Assembly (NCBI RefSeq): GCF_001425385.1
Contig: NZ_LMQO01000006.1
Coordinates: 62,001 to 126,000, forward strand
Direction of reading: 5' to 3'
Source of the DNA: Sphingomonas sp. Leaf407
Lineage (GTDB): Bacteria > Pseudomonadota > Alphaproteobacteria > Sphingomonadales > Sphingomonadaceae
Length of the DNA stretch: 64,000 nt
The notes under the pieces are model-generated. The model had not been told where the DNA came from. It did no database searches and saw nothing but the letters and a program-made list of their open reading frames with translations. Shown here piece after piece: positions 9,510 through 18,327 of the stretch. The position numbers and the translations under genes were made by a program. Numbering within the stretch: position 1 is the stretch's first letter; each line of letters opens with the position of its first letter.

Positions 9510-9610
9510 TTCGTTACACGGCCGTCGAACGCAGCAATTATCTTGGCCGTATACGCTGATCCCGACCGGCATGGCTGCGGCCCATGCCCTCTGGATTGGG
9601 AACAAGCGAT

Positions 9611-10306
9611 ATGAACGACGTCATCGGGCGGGTCTTCGGATTCGAAAAGGACGTGTTCGGCACCGATGCCGACCTCTATTCGAAGCTGGCGACCGATGGG
9701 CAGAGCCCCAAGGTGCTGATGATCTCGTGTTCGGATTCGCGCGTCGTTCCCGAACATATCCTCCAGGCGAAGCCGGGCGACGTGTTCGTCATCCGCAACG
9801 CCGGCAACATCGTCCCCCCCTTCACCCAGCAGAACGGCGGCACGACCTCCACGGTCGAATATGCGGTCGCGGTGCTCGGCGTCACCGACATCATCGTATC
9901 GGGCCATTCGGGCTGCGGCGCGATGGGCGCGCTGATGAAGCCCGAGACGCTGGCAGGCCTGCCGAGCGTCGCGGCATGGCTGCGCCACAGCCATGCCGCC
10001 CATTCGGTCGTGTCGCACAGCTATCCCGATCTTGACGATCAGGCCGCGGTCCGCGCCGCCAGCCTCGAGAACGTCGTGGTGCAGATCTCGCACCTGCGCA
10101 CCCATCCCGCGGTCGCCTCGCGCATCGCCAAGGGCGATCTGACGCTGCACGGCTGGTTCGTCGACATCCATGCCGGGGTGATCCTCGCGCTCGACGGCGA
10201 AACCGGCCGGTTCGCGCCGATCAACGAAGATCGCCCGCTGCCAGTGGCGTTGCCCGCCGCGAAGCGGCTGGCTGCCGATTTCTATACGGCCGAAGCTGCC
10301 GAATAA
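9611..10306 (+). CDS. Beta-class carbonic anhydrase (canonical active site)
   Basis: A 231-aa cytoplasmic enzyme interconverting CO2 and bicarbonate. All four zinc-site residues are present: Cys40 and Asp42 in CSDSR, His99 and Cys102 in GHSGCG, plus the Asp42-Arg44 dyad. The start MNDVIGRVFGFEK is preferred over an ATG 27 bases upstream, because the extra residues are not family-like. It precedes a SulP transporter and a second carbonic-anhydrase homologue on the same strand, with a strong hairpin in the gap. Confidence 0.92.
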   Translation: MNDVIGRVFGFEKDVFGTDADLYSKLATDGQSPKVLMISCSDSRVVPEHILQAKPGDVFVIRNAGNIVPPFTQQNGGTTSTVEYAVAVLGVTDIIVSGHSGCGAMGALMKPETLAGLPSVAAWLRHSHAAHSVVSHSYPDLDDQAAVRAASLENVVVQISHLRTHPAVASRIAKGDLTLHGWFVDIHAGVILALDGETGRFAPINEDRPLPVALPAAKRLAADFYTAEAAE

Positions 10307-10370
10307 GCCGTTCCCGCATGTCCGGCGGGGCGATTCTTCCCTCCCCCGTCCCGTCGGCCTAGCGGGTTCC

Positions 10371-10406
10371 GCGCCGGCCATGCTTCCCCCGAGGCATGGC
10401 CGGCGC
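10371..10406. terminator. 13-bp hairpin between carbonic anhydrase and SulP genes
   Basis: Perfect inverted repeat (10371-10383 with 10394-10406) and a 10-base loop. It has no T-tract, so it could be a terminator, an RNA-stability element or an attenuator. It separates the first carbonic anhydrase from the SulP/second homologue pair. Confidence 0.55.
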
Positions 10407-10438
10407 ACCCCGTTCAACCACAAGGCATCCCTGCCGCC

Positions 10439-12028
10439 ATGTCGCAACCATCCCTGATCGCCAATCTTCGGCAGGATTTGCCGGCGTCGATCGTCGTCGC
10501 GCTCGTCGCGCTGCCCCTCTGCCTCGGCGTCGCGCTGGCGTCGGGCGCGCCGCTGTTTTCCGGGCTGATCTCCGGGATCGTCGGCGGCATCGTCGTCGGT
10601 GCGCTGTCGAAATCGCCGTTGTCGGTCAGCGGTCCCGCCGCCGGCCTGACCGTGATCGTGCTTGACGCGATCACCCGCCTCCCCTCGTTCGAGGCATTCC
10701 TGCTCGCGGTGATGCTCGCCGGCATCCTCCAGGTGCTGCTGTCCTTTTCGCGGTCGGGCGTGCTTGGCGAATTCGTGCCGTCGTCGGTCATCACCGGCAT
10801 GCTGGCGGCGATCGGCCTGATCCTGATCTTGAAGCAGGTGCCGCACGCGATCGGCTATGACGGCGATCCGGGCGGCGACTTTGCCTTTCGGCAGGACGAC
10901 GGGCGCAACACCTTCAACACCATCATCTTCGTGCTGCGCGAACAGGTGGTCTGGGGCGCGGCGGTCATCGCCGCGATCAGCCTTGCCTTCCTGTTCTGGT
11001 GGGAAAAGGCGAAGCCCAGCGACGGTTTCCTGAAATTCATCCCCGGCCCGCTGGTCGTCGTGGTCGGATCGGTCGCGCTCAACGCGCTGTTCGGGCTGGT
11101 CGCGCCGGCGCTGCAGGTCAAGCCGACCCATCTGGTCAGCGTGCCGATCGCCGAGAGTCTTGGCGGGTTCGTCAAGCTGTTCAGCTTCCCCGACTTCGGC
11201 CAGATCGGCAATGCAACGGTATGGACCGTGGCGGTGACGCTGGCGATCGTCGCCAGCCTCGAATCGCTGCTGTCGGTCAAGGCGGTGGACGAGATCGACC
11301 CCAAGCGTCGCGTGACCGACAAGAACCACGAACTGCTGGCGCAGGGCGGCGGCAACATCATCTCCGGCCTGATCGGCGGCCTGCCGGTCACATCGGTGAT
11401 CGTGCGGTCGTCGGCCAACGTCGGTGCCAACGCCGCGTCCAAGATGTCGACGATCCTGCACGGTAGCTGGCTGCTGCTGTCGGTGCTGCTGATCCCGGTG
11501 CTGCTCAACCTCATCCCGCTGTCGGCACTGGCGGCGGTGCTGATCCAGACCGGGTACAAGCTGACCAAGCCCGAGCTGTTCGTGAAGCGCTGGAAGCAGG
11601 GCTATACCCAGTTCGTCCCGTTCGTCGTGACCGTGGTGGCGATCCTGTTCACCGATCTGCTCAAGGGCATCGTGATCGGTCTCGTCGTCGGCTTCGTGTT
11701 CGTCATCGCGCGCAATTTCCGCCCGGCGGTGACGTTCGTGCAGGACGGCGAAGGCCCGGGGGCAAGCTGCATGGTGCGCGCCAAGCGCAACCTGTACTTC
11801 ATCCATAAGGTCGAACTGACCCGCGAACTCGACAAGGTGCCCGACGACTGCACCGTGGTGATCGACCTGTCGGCGACCAGCTATGTCGATCTCGACAACA
11901 TCGACATCATCAACGGCTTCATCAAGAATGCCCAGTATCGGGGCGTCAACGTGCTGGTCCGCGGCGACATCGGTGAAAAGACCGCGCCGCAGATCAAGGC
12001 GCCGCGCAAGGAGGTCGCCTACGCATGA
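10439..12028 (+). CDS. SulP family anion transporter (bicarbonate/sulfate type)
   Basis: A 529-aa inner-membrane protein of the SLC26/SulP family. About 12 hydrophobic segments start immediately (LPASIVVALVALPLCLGVALASGAP). The family motif GLISGIVGGIVVGALSKSPLSVSGPAAGLTV is present, followed by a short C-terminal STAS-like region (about 460-515, VVIDLSATSYVDLDNIDIINGF). It is flanked by carbonic anhydrase genes and overlaps the second one by ATGA, so bicarbonate or carbonate is the likeliest ion (inference). Sulfate cannot be excluded from sequence. Confidence 0.88.
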   Translation: MSQPSLIANLRQDLPASIVVALVALPLCLGVALASGAPLFSGLISGIVGGIVVGALSKSPLSVSGPAAGLTVIVLDAITRLPSFEAFLLAVMLAGILQVLLSFSRSGVLGEFVPSSVITGMLAAIGLILILKQVPHAIGYDGDPGGDFAFRQDDGRNTFNTIIFVLREQVVWGAAVIAAISLAFLFWWEKAKPSDGFLKFIPGPLVVVVGSVALNALFGLVAPALQVKPTHLVSVPIAESLGGFVKLFSFPDFGQIGNATVWTVAVTLAIVASLESLLSVKAVDEIDPKRRVTDKNHELLAQGGGNIISGLIGGLPVTSVIVRSSANVGANAASKMSTILHGSWLLLSVLLIPVLLNLIPLSALAAVLIQTGYKLTKPELFVKRWKQGYTQFVPFVVTVVAILFTDLLKGIVIGLVVGFVFVIARNFRPAVTFVQDGEGPGASCMVRAKRNLYFIHKVELTRELDKVPDDCTVVIDLSATSYVDLDNIDIINGFIKNAQYRGVNVLVRGDIGEKTAPQIKAPRKEVAYA

Positions 12029-12663
12029 GGGAATACAAACACCTGCTGCTCGCCAACAAGGCATGGGCATCGGAAAAGCTGGAAGAGAACCCCCGGTATT
12101 TCACGCGCCAGACGCAAGGCGAACAACCCGATTTCCTGTGGATCGGGCCATCGGACAGCCGCGTCGCGCCCGACCAGTTGACCAACGCCCAGCCGGGCGA
12201 GATGCTGATGCACCGTAACATCGCCAATCTGATCGATCCGAACGACCAGAATCTGATGTCGCTGGTGCAATATGCGGTCGAAACCGTCGGCGTGCGCCAT
12301 ATCATCGTCTGTGGTCATTATGGCTGCGGCGGCGTCGAGACCGTGCTGTCGGGCGAGGTCGACGGCCATATCGACGACTGGCTCAACATCCTGCGCGACG
12401 TGATCCGCGACCACCGCGATGAACTCGACGGCCTGCCCGCCGGCGAGTTGCGCAGCAACCGGCTGGTCGAACTGAACGTCCGCGACCAGTTGGTGAAGCT
12501 GGCCCGGACCGACGTGATCCAGAACGCCTTCGCTTCGGGCAAGCCGCTCGAACTGCACGGCTGGATCTATGATCTGCGCGACGGGCTGCTCAAGCCGCTG
12601 ATGGAGATCGACGCGACGACGCCGCTGGCGGCGGTGCCGGTGCCGGAAAAGGTGCTGACCTAA
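12025..12663 (+). CDS. Beta-carbonic anhydrase homologue lacking one zinc-ligand cysteine
   Basis: A 212-aa protein with the full beta-carbonic anhydrase fold signature and the same spacing as E. coli Can: Asp44, Arg46, His98 and Cys101 (CGHYGCGG) are all present. The first zinc ligand, normally Cys42 in IGCSDSR, is Pro42 here (IGPSDSR, codon CCA at 12148-12150). TGC to CCA needs three substitutions, so a read error is unlikely. The protein should bind zinc poorly or not at all. It is translationally coupled to SulP by an ATGA overlap, so it may be a regulatory or structural partner of the transporter (inference). Confidence 0.88.
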   Translation: MREYKHLLLANKAWASEKLEENPRYFTRQTQGEQPDFLWIGPSDSRVAPDQLTNAQPGEMLMHRNIANLIDPNDQNLMSLVQYAVETVGVRHIIVCGHYGCGGVETVLSGEVDGHIDDWLNILRDVIRDHRDELDGLPAGELRSNRLVELNVRDQLVKLARTDVIQNAFASGKPLELHGWIYDLRDGLLKPLMEIDATTPLAAVPVPEKVLT

Positions 12664-12665
12664 GC

Positions 12666-12698
12666 GAACGGCTCCCCCCTTCCGAGGGGGAGCCGTTC
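12666..12698. terminator. Bidirectional stem-loop terminator
   Basis: Perfect 13-bp stem (12666-12678 with 12686-12698) and a 7-base loop, 3 bp after the stop of the carbonic-anhydrase homologue and just before the stop of the convergent SDR gene. Confidence 0.8.
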
Positions 12699-12702
12699 CG
12701 GT

Positions 12703-13506
12703 TCAGCCCGCCATCGTCATCACCGCGCCCGAATCGACGCGGATATTGGCACCGTTGATGAAGCTGGCCGGTCCCGAGCACAGGAACACGATCGCGGCGG
12801 CGACTTCCTCCGCCTTGCCGCGGCGCTTGAGCACCATGCCGGGGCGTTCTTCCTTCAGGAAACTCTCGATCGCCGAGTCCATGTCGGTGCCGAGTTCCTT
12901 TGCGCGCTTTTCCATCATTGCGTCGGTCATCGGCGTTTCGATAAAGGCGGGCGACACGCTGTTCACCAGCACATTGTCGCAGCCATAGGCCTTGGACAGC
13001 CCTTTCGTCAGGTTCAGCAGCCCGGCCTTGGACGCGCAATAGGCAAGCTCGTCGACATAGGGCTGCACCGCATCCTCGGACGCGATCAGCACGATACGCC
13101 CGCCGCCCGCCTTGCGCATCGCCGGAATTGCCTCGCGCGCGACACGGACCGCGCCCATCAGGTTGATTTCCAGCGTTTCGGCCCAGCCGGCATCGTCGAC
13201 CTCGAGGAAATCGCCGGTCGCCCCGGTCACGCCGGCCGCATTGACCACGATCTCCGGATCGCCGAGCAACTCGCGCACCTTGGCGAACAGCGCCTGCACG
13301 TCGGCCAGCTTGGTAACGTCGGCCGGCACCGCGACCACCTCGCCATATTGCTTCAAGCCTTCGAGCGTGGATTCGATGTCACCGCCGGGTCGGTCGCTGA
13401 TCGCGACCCGCACGCCTTCCTCCAGCAGCATGCGCGCGGTTTCCCGGCCGATCCCGCTGTCCGATCCCGTCACCAACGCGATCTTTCCATCAAGCCCGAA
13501 GTTCAT
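12703..13506 (-). CDS. Short-chain dehydrogenase/reductase (SDR)
   Basis: A 267-aa classical SDR. The nucleotide loop is TGSDSGIG (about residues 13-20), followed by NAAG, the catalytic Ser in LIASED and YCASK. The C-terminus VDSGAVMTMAG replaces the usual VDGG. The start ATG at 13506 has a GGAGA ribosome site 8-9 bases upstream, while an earlier in-frame ATG lacks one. Substrate unknown; sugar or alcohol oxidation is typical of the subgroup. It follows the GH15 gene by 60 bp on the same strand, so the two may be co-expressed. Confidence 0.85.
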   Translation of the reverse strand: MNFGLDGKIALVTGSDSGIGRETARMLLEEGVRVAISDRPGGDIESTLEGLKQYGEVVAVPADVTKLADVQALFAKVRELLGDPEIVVNAAGVTGATGDFLEVDDAGWAETLEINLMGAVRVAREAIPAMRKAGGGRIVLIASEDAVQPYVDELAYCASKAGLLNLTKGLSKAYGCDNVLVNSVSPAFIETPMTDAMMEKRAKELGTDMDSAIESFLKEERPGMVLKRRGKAEEVAAAIVFLCSGPASFINGANIRVDSGAVMTMAG

Positions 13507-13566
13507 CCTGTCTCTCCAATCCAGCAACACCGGACGGCCAAGCTCTTGAAATGACGCGGAGTTCCG

Positions 13567-15378
13567 TCACAATTGCGTACCGTTCAGCGTGGCGATCGCC
13601 TGGATCAGCGCTAAGTGGCTCAAACCTTGCGGCAAATTGCCGAGATACTCGTGCGTCTTCGGATCGATCATTTCCGGCAGGATGCCGACGCCGTCCGCCA
13701 GTCCCGCCATCGCCGCCTCGAATGCCGCCGCCGCGCGGTCGTGCTGGCCGAGGATCGCCCGCGCCTCGACCATCCAGAAGGTACAGGCGAGGAAACAGCC
13801 TTCTTCCTTGTCCATGCCGGTGTAGCGATAGTGATAGGCCCCCGCGCCAAGCTCGCGGTCGATCGCGTCGAGCGTGCGCGCCAGCCGGTCCTGCCCGTCG
13901 AAGCGGAACCGCACCGCCAGCGCCAGCGACGCATCAAGACCGTCCGCGCCCGGATAGCAGAGATAGGCGCCGCGCTCCTCCGACCAGCAATGCTCGCCGA
14001 TCCATTCCATGATCCGGTCGCGCTCGCGCGCCCAGCGGTCGCGGCAGGTGGTGGGAAGCTGCCCGGCATCGGCCAGTTCGACCGCGCGCTCCAGCGCCTG
14101 CCAGCAACTGATCTTCGACATGGTGTAGTGCTGGGCCTCCTCCAGCTCCCAGATGCCGGCATCCTTCTGCCGCCAGCGATCGGCGCACTGGTCGGCAAGG
14201 TGCGACAGCGTCTCGGCACTGGTCGAATCGAGGATATTGCCGCACGCGACGAAGCGTTCGGCGGTTTCGAAGATGTCGCCATATATGCCGTGCTGATGCT
14301 GGTTCGTGGCGAGATTGCCCGCGACCACCGGCTGCGACCCGCGATAACCGGGCAGGTCGACCCGTCGTTCATCGGGCACCCGGTCGCCGGCCAGCGTGTA
14401 GCAGACGCGCGGGGCACCCTCGCCCAGCCGCTTGAGCAGCCAGGTGAACCCCGCCTTCGCCTCGCCCAGCGCACCGATCCGCAGGAACGCCTTGATCGTA
14501 TAGCCGGCATCGCGAATCCAAGCGTAGCGATAGTCCCAGTTCTTGGTGCCGCCGATCCGCTCGGGCAGCGATGTCGTCGCGGCGGCGACGATCGCGCCCG
14601 ACGGCGAATAGAGCAGCAGCTTCAGCGCCAGCGCGCTGCGGATCGCCGTCGCGCGGTGATCGCCGACACAGTGGAGCCGCTGCGTCCAGTCGCGCCATTC
14701 CTTGTCGGACAGGTCGATGCGCTCGTCGACCGCTTCGATCGTCGGCACTACCAGCGGCTCGTCGGCACCGGCGACGATGCCGATCGTCGCGCGCTCGCCC
14801 GGCGCCACCGCGATCCGCCCATCGATGCCGTCATCACCCTGCCGGTCGATCGTCACATTGTCCGAACAGCGCACCAGCCCCAGCACCGCGCCGACATGGA
14901 ATACATCATGCCCCCCGGCGCGCGCAAAATAGGGGCTGACGGTGTCGGCGCGCCGCCCGAAGCGCAGCGTCAGCGTGAAGGCGACGCGCCCGTCGAGCCC
15001 CTCTACCCGGCGGGCGAGTTCAGCCCATGGCAGTCGCCCGGCGGTGCCGCTGTTCAGGCTCTCGACCAGCTTGGCGCGCCCGGTGGCGGTGGTGAAGATC
15101 GTCTCCAGGACGTTGCTGTTGTCGCGGTAGCGTTGTTCGCTGGTGAACGGTTCGGCCGGGGTGATCGCGAAATAGCCGCCCTGCCCCGCATCGAGCAGCC
15201 GGTCGAACAGCGGCGGCGAATCCATGTTGGGCACGCACCACCAGTCGATCGATCCGTCCGCGCCCGACAGCACCACCGCCCGCCCGTCCCCCAGCGCACC
15301 GTAGCGGGCAAGCGGCAGATAGCCGTCGGTATCGCGCAGCGAGGCGGGAGCAGAGGCGGACGAGGATCGCAGGAACAT
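13567..15378 (-). CDS. Glycoside hydrolase family 15 protein (glucoamylase/trehalase-like)
   Basis: A 603-aa cytoplasmic protein, no signal peptide. It has the N-terminal beta-sandwich typical of bacterial GH15 (DGYLPLARYGALGDGRAVVLSGADGSIDWWCVPNMDSPPLFD). The (alpha/alpha)6 catalytic barrel includes NWDYRYAWIRDAGYTIKAFLRIG and the C-terminal NLPQGLSHLALIQAIATLN. Members hydrolyse terminal alpha-glucosides such as maltodextrins or trehalose; the sequence alone does not decide which. Divergent from the Gfo/Idh oxidoreductase over 116 bp and upstream of the SDR on the same strand, a possible small sugar-metabolism cluster. Confidence 0.85.
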   Translation of the reverse strand: MFLRSSSASAPASLRDTDGYLPLARYGALGDGRAVVLSGADGSIDWWCVPNMDSPPLFDRLLDAGQGGYFAITPAEPFTSEQRYRDNSNVLETIFTTATGRAKLVESLNSGTAGRLPWAELARRVEGLDGRVAFTLTLRFGRRADTVSPYFARAGGHDVFHVGAVLGLVRCSDNVTIDRQGDDGIDGRIAVAPGERATIGIVAGADEPLVVPTIEAVDERIDLSDKEWRDWTQRLHCVGDHRATAIRSALALKLLLYSPSGAIVAAATTSLPERIGGTKNWDYRYAWIRDAGYTIKAFLRIGALGEAKAGFTWLLKRLGEGAPRVCYTLAGDRVPDERRVDLPGYRGSQPVVAGNLATNQHQHGIYGDIFETAERFVACGNILDSTSAETLSHLADQCADRWRQKDAGIWELEEAQHYTMSKISCWQALERAVELADAGQLPTTCRDRWARERDRIMEWIGEHCWSEERGAYLCYPGADGLDASLALAVRFRFDGQDRLARTLDAIDRELGAGAYHYRYTGMDKEEGCFLACTFWMVEARAILGQHDRAAAAFEAAMAGLADGVGILPEMIDPKTHEYLGNLPQGLSHLALIQAIATLNGTQL

Positions 15379-15494
15379 GCGCCCGATAACCCGTGATAGC
15401 GCGCAAATGTCCGTGATCGCGGGGAGACAGCGGCGGCGACGTGCGTTTGCGTGGCTTCACCTCCCCTGCAAACGACATTTCGGAGAACCGCCGC

Positions 15495-16625
15495 ATGAGC
15501 CTCGCTTCCGCCCTGGGCCTTGGCAAGAAGGTCCGCTACGCCGTCGTCGGTGCTGGCGACATCACCCAGCGTTCGATGCTGCCCGGCATCAAACACACCG
15601 GCAATTCGAAGCTCGTCACCGTCGTCACCGGCGACAGCGACAAGGCGACGGCACTGGCCGAGATGTACGGCCTCGATCGCACCTATAGCTATGACGAATA
15701 TCACGAACTGCTGGCATCGGGCACGATCGATGCGGTGTATCTCGGTACGCCCAACTGGCGGCATGCTGAATTCGCGGTGCCCGCACTCGCGGCGGGCATC
15801 CATGTGCTGTGCGAAAAGCCACTCGAAATCTCGACCGAACAGGGTCGCGCGATCCTTGCCGCGCAGCAGGCGTCGTCGGCGAAGCTGATGACCGCCTATC
15901 GCCTGCATTTCGAACCCGGCACGCTGTCGGCGATCGATAAGGTGCGCGACGGCAAGCTAGGCGATCTCGTCACCTTTACCGCGACGTTCAGCCAGTCGCT
16001 CGATCCCGAGAACCACCGTGCCAGCCACGGCATCGTCGCCGGTCCGCTGTTCGACATGGGGCCGTATCCAATCAACGCCATCCGCTACCTGTTCGGCGAG
16101 GAACCGGTCGCGGTGGAGTCGGCGGTGGCGACCCGCCAGGCGAAGGCTGGCTTCGGCGATCTCGACGATACGTTCGCGGTCGTGCTGCGGATGCCCGGCG
16201 CCCGGCTGGCAAGCTTCACCGTCAGCTATTACGCCGGCAACGTCGATCATCTGACGATCTGCGGTGCGAAGGGCAGCATCCATATCGATCCCGCGTTCGG
16301 CTATGGCGATACCCAGCATCAGACGATCACGATCGGCACCGAAAAGTCCGAAGAGAAGTTCAAGCCGACCGACCAGTTCGGCGGCGAGATGAAATATTTC
16401 TCCGACTGCATCCTGAACGGCGACGATCCCGAACCCGATGCCGAGGAGGGTCTGGCTGACCTGCGCGTCATCGAAGGCATCGTCGAGGCGCTCAAGACCG
16501 GCCGCCGCGTCGACCTGCCGCCGTTCGAGCGCAAGCGGCGGATCAACACCGCGACGCAGAAGCAGACGCTGTCGCCGGTGACGCCGCCGGAGACGGTAAA
16601 GGCCAAGACGCCAAGCGGTCAGTAA
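15495..16625 (+). CDS. Gfo/Idh/MocA family NAD(P)-dependent oxidoreductase
   Basis: A 376-aa protein with an N-terminal Rossmann fold (YAVVGAGDITQRSMLPGI, about residues 13-30) and the family CEKPLEIS motif carrying the catalytic-region lysine. The C-terminal alpha/beta domain is followed by a basic tail. It resembles glucose-fructose oxidoreductase-type enzymes acting on sugars or sugar derivatives. The start ATG has a GGAGA site 12 bases upstream; the longer open frame lacks one. Two copies of a palindromic motif follow the stop. Confidence 0.85.
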   Translation: MSLASALGLGKKVRYAVVGAGDITQRSMLPGIKHTGNSKLVTVVTGDSDKATALAEMYGLDRTYSYDEYHELLASGTIDAVYLGTPNWRHAEFAVPALAAGIHVLCEKPLEISTEQGRAILAAQQASSAKLMTAYRLHFEPGTLSAIDKVRDGKLGDLVTFTATFSQSLDPENHRASHGIVAGPLFDMGPYPINAIRYLFGEEPVAVESAVATRQAKAGFGDLDDTFAVVLRMPGARLASFTVSYYAGNVDHLTICGAKGSIHIDPAFGYGDTQHQTITIGTEKSEEKFKPTDQFGGEMKYFSDCILNGDDPEPDAEEGLADLRVIEGIVEALKTGRRVDLPPFERKRRINTATQKQTLSPVTPPETVKAKTPSGQ

Positions 16626-16634
16626 GCCTCTTTG

Positions 16635-16738
16635 CCCCTCCCTGGAAGGGAGGGGTTGGGGTGGGTCGGCCCGTGAGGGAATGGAGCGCCAGCCCCGAAC
16701 CTACCCACCCCCGGCCCCTCCCTTGTCAGGGAGGGGAG
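16635..16738. repeat. Composite palindromic intergenic repeat, copy 1
   Basis: Two hairpins, each with arms CCCCTCCCT/AGGGAGGGG (16635-16655 and 16715-16736). They flank a 59-base core whose ends (TTGGGGTGGGT ... ACCCACCCCCG) are also inverted. The whole unit can fold as one long stem or as two hairpins. Related copies occur at 31853-31948 and 62913-63079. It lies between convergent genes and may double as a terminator. Confidence 0.8.
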
Positions 16739-16747
16739 ATCATCCCG

Positions 16748-17755
16748 CTACCACTCCACCCCGATCTTGCCGAAATGCTCGCCGCCTTCCTGAAACCGGA
16801 ACGCCTCAGCCAGATCGGTCAGCGCGAAGCGTCGATCAACCACCGGACGGATACCAGTCGCATCGAGCGCGCGGACGAAGTCCTGCTGCGCGCGCCGGCT
16901 GCCGACGATCAGCCCCTGCAACCGCGCCTGCTTCGCCATCAGCGCCGCGGTCGGCACCTCGCCGCCGCGCCCGGTCAGCACCCCGATCAGCGAAATATGC
17001 CCGCCGACCCGCACCGCCGCGATCGACTGGGCGAGCGTGGCGGGGCCGCCGACCTCGACCACATGATCGACGCCGCGCCCGTCCGCCCATGCGGCGACCG
17101 TCGTGCCCCAGTCCTGATCGTTGCGATAATTGACGGTGAAGTCCGCGCCAAGGTCGCGCGCCCGTGCCAGCTTTTCGTCGCTCGACGAGGTGATGGCGAC
17201 CACCGCCCCCATCGCCCTGGCGATCTGCAATGCCCAGATCGATACGCCGCCGGTGCCGAGCAGCAGCACCCGGTCGCCCGCCTTCAATCCGCCATCGACC
17301 ACCAGCGCGCGCCATGCGGTGAGGCCGGCGGTGGTGATCGTCGCCGCCTCGACCGCGTCCCAGCCCTTGGGTGCATGGGTGAAGGCGGTGGCGGGCAGCA
17401 CGACCGTCGCTTGCGCGAACCCGTCGATGCCGTCGCCCGGCGTCCGCGCGAAATCGCCGATGGTCGGCGCGCCGTCCTGCCAGTCGGGGAAGAAGCACGA
17501 GACGACGGTGTCGCCGACCGCGAAGGCGGTGACGCCCTCGCCCACCGCCTCGACCACGCCGGCGCCATCCGCCATCGGCACGCGACCGTCGGCGGCGGGC
17601 GATGTGCCGCTGACGACGATATAGTCGTGGAAGTTGAGCGAACTGCCATGCAGCGCGACGCGGATGTCGCCCGGCCCCGGCTGCCCCGGATCGGCGCGCT
17701 CGACCCATTCCAGCCGGTCGAGGCCGCCGGGCGCGCGCAGGGTCATCGCCTTCAT
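16748..17755 (-). CDS. Zinc-independent MDR-family NAD(P)-dependent alcohol dehydrogenase/quinone reductase
   Basis: A 335-aa medium-chain dehydrogenase/reductase. The N-terminal GroES-like domain ([12 protein letters not shown]) lacks the Cys/His catalytic zinc ligands. The Rossmann domain carries [21 protein letters not shown] (about residues 165-185). A C-terminal [30 protein letters not shown] tail is present. The start [11 protein letters not shown] overlaps the glyoxalase stop by ATGA. Pairing with a glyoxalase suggests a role in clearing reactive carbonyls (inference). Confidence 0.85.
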   Translation of the reverse strand: MKAMTLRAPGGLDRLEWVERADPGQPGPGDIRVALHGSSLNFHDYIVVSGTSPAADGRVPMADGAGVVEAVGEGVTAFAVGDTVVSCFFPDWQDGAPTIGDFARTPGDGIDGFAQATVVLPATAFTHAPKGWDAVEAATITTAGLTAWRALVVDGGLKAGDRVLLLGTGGVSIWALQIARAMGAVVAITSSSDEKLARARDLGADFTVNYRNDQDWGTTVAAWADGRGVDHVVEVGGPATLAQSIAAVRVGGHISLIGVLTGRGGEVPTAALMAKQARLQGLIVGSRRAQQDFVRALDATGIRPVVDRRFALTDLAEAFRFQEGGEHFGKIGVEW

Positions 17756-18273
17756 GCCGCATCCTCCGCCTGCACGACGGCATCGGTCATGCCGTTCGGC
17801 GACAGGATCTCGATCCAATAGCCATCGGGATCGGCGATGAAGGCGATGTCCTTCATCTTGCCCTCCTCCGGCCGCTTGACGAAGGATACCCCCATTTCCT
17901 CGAACCGGGCGCAGGCGACGGCGACGTCGGGCACCGAAATGCCGATATGACCGAAGCCGCGCGGATCGGCATTGCCATTGTGATAGCCGGCGAAGTCGGC
18001 ATCGTCCTCGGTGCCCCAGTTATGCGTCAGTTCCAGCGTCGTCTCGCGCGTGAACAGGAAGCGGGCGCGTTCCGCCGGGTCGGCGGGGATCGTCTCGCCG
18101 TCCTTGAGATAGGCGAGGAAATACAGCGAGAACGCCATCTCCTCGAAATCCAGCTTCTGGATCAGCGTCATGCCCAGCACGTCCTGATAGAAGGACAGGC
18201 TGGCGCTCGGGTCGCGCACGCGCAGCATCGTCTGGTTGAGGACGAAGCCCCGGGTGCCGTCGGGTCGGGTCAT
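17752..18273 (-). CDS. gloA: Lactoylglutathione lyase (glyoxalase I)
   Basis: A 173-aa VOC-fold protein. It starts [35 protein letters not shown]. It contains the ELTHNWGTE metal-ligand segment, [11 protein letters not shown] and the C-terminal Glu ligand in [10 protein letters not shown]. It isomerises the methylglyoxal-glutathione hemithioacetal to S-lactoylglutathione. The long loop around [21 protein letters not shown] matches the glutathione-dependent eukaryote-like/proteobacterial long form. First gene of a two-gene unit with the MDR reductase. Confidence 0.88.
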   Translation of the reverse strand: MTRPDGTRGFVLNQTMLRVRDPSASLSFYQDVLGMTLIQKLDFEEMAFSLYFLAYLKDGETIPADPAERARFLFTRETTLELTHNWGTEDDADFAGYHNGNADPRGFGHIGISVPDVAVACARFEEMGVSFVKRPEEGKMKDIAFIADPDGYWIEILSPNGMTDAVVQAEDAA

Positions 18274-18327
18274 CGAAACGCTCCTGTGCGATTGGAGCGG
18301 CTCGAACGCGGCAACGGTGCGTGCGGT

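Noticed and set aside
9224..12070. 948-codon open frame on the minus strand
   Set aside because: Antisense shadow of the kinase, carbonic anhydrase and SulP genes; composition is His/Asp/Gln/Arg-rich without any domain.
13561..13565. GGAAC on the minus strand before the SDR gene as an EcfG promoter
   Set aside because: The -10 position reads GCTT rather than CGTT; a single mismatch in so short a motif is not enough.
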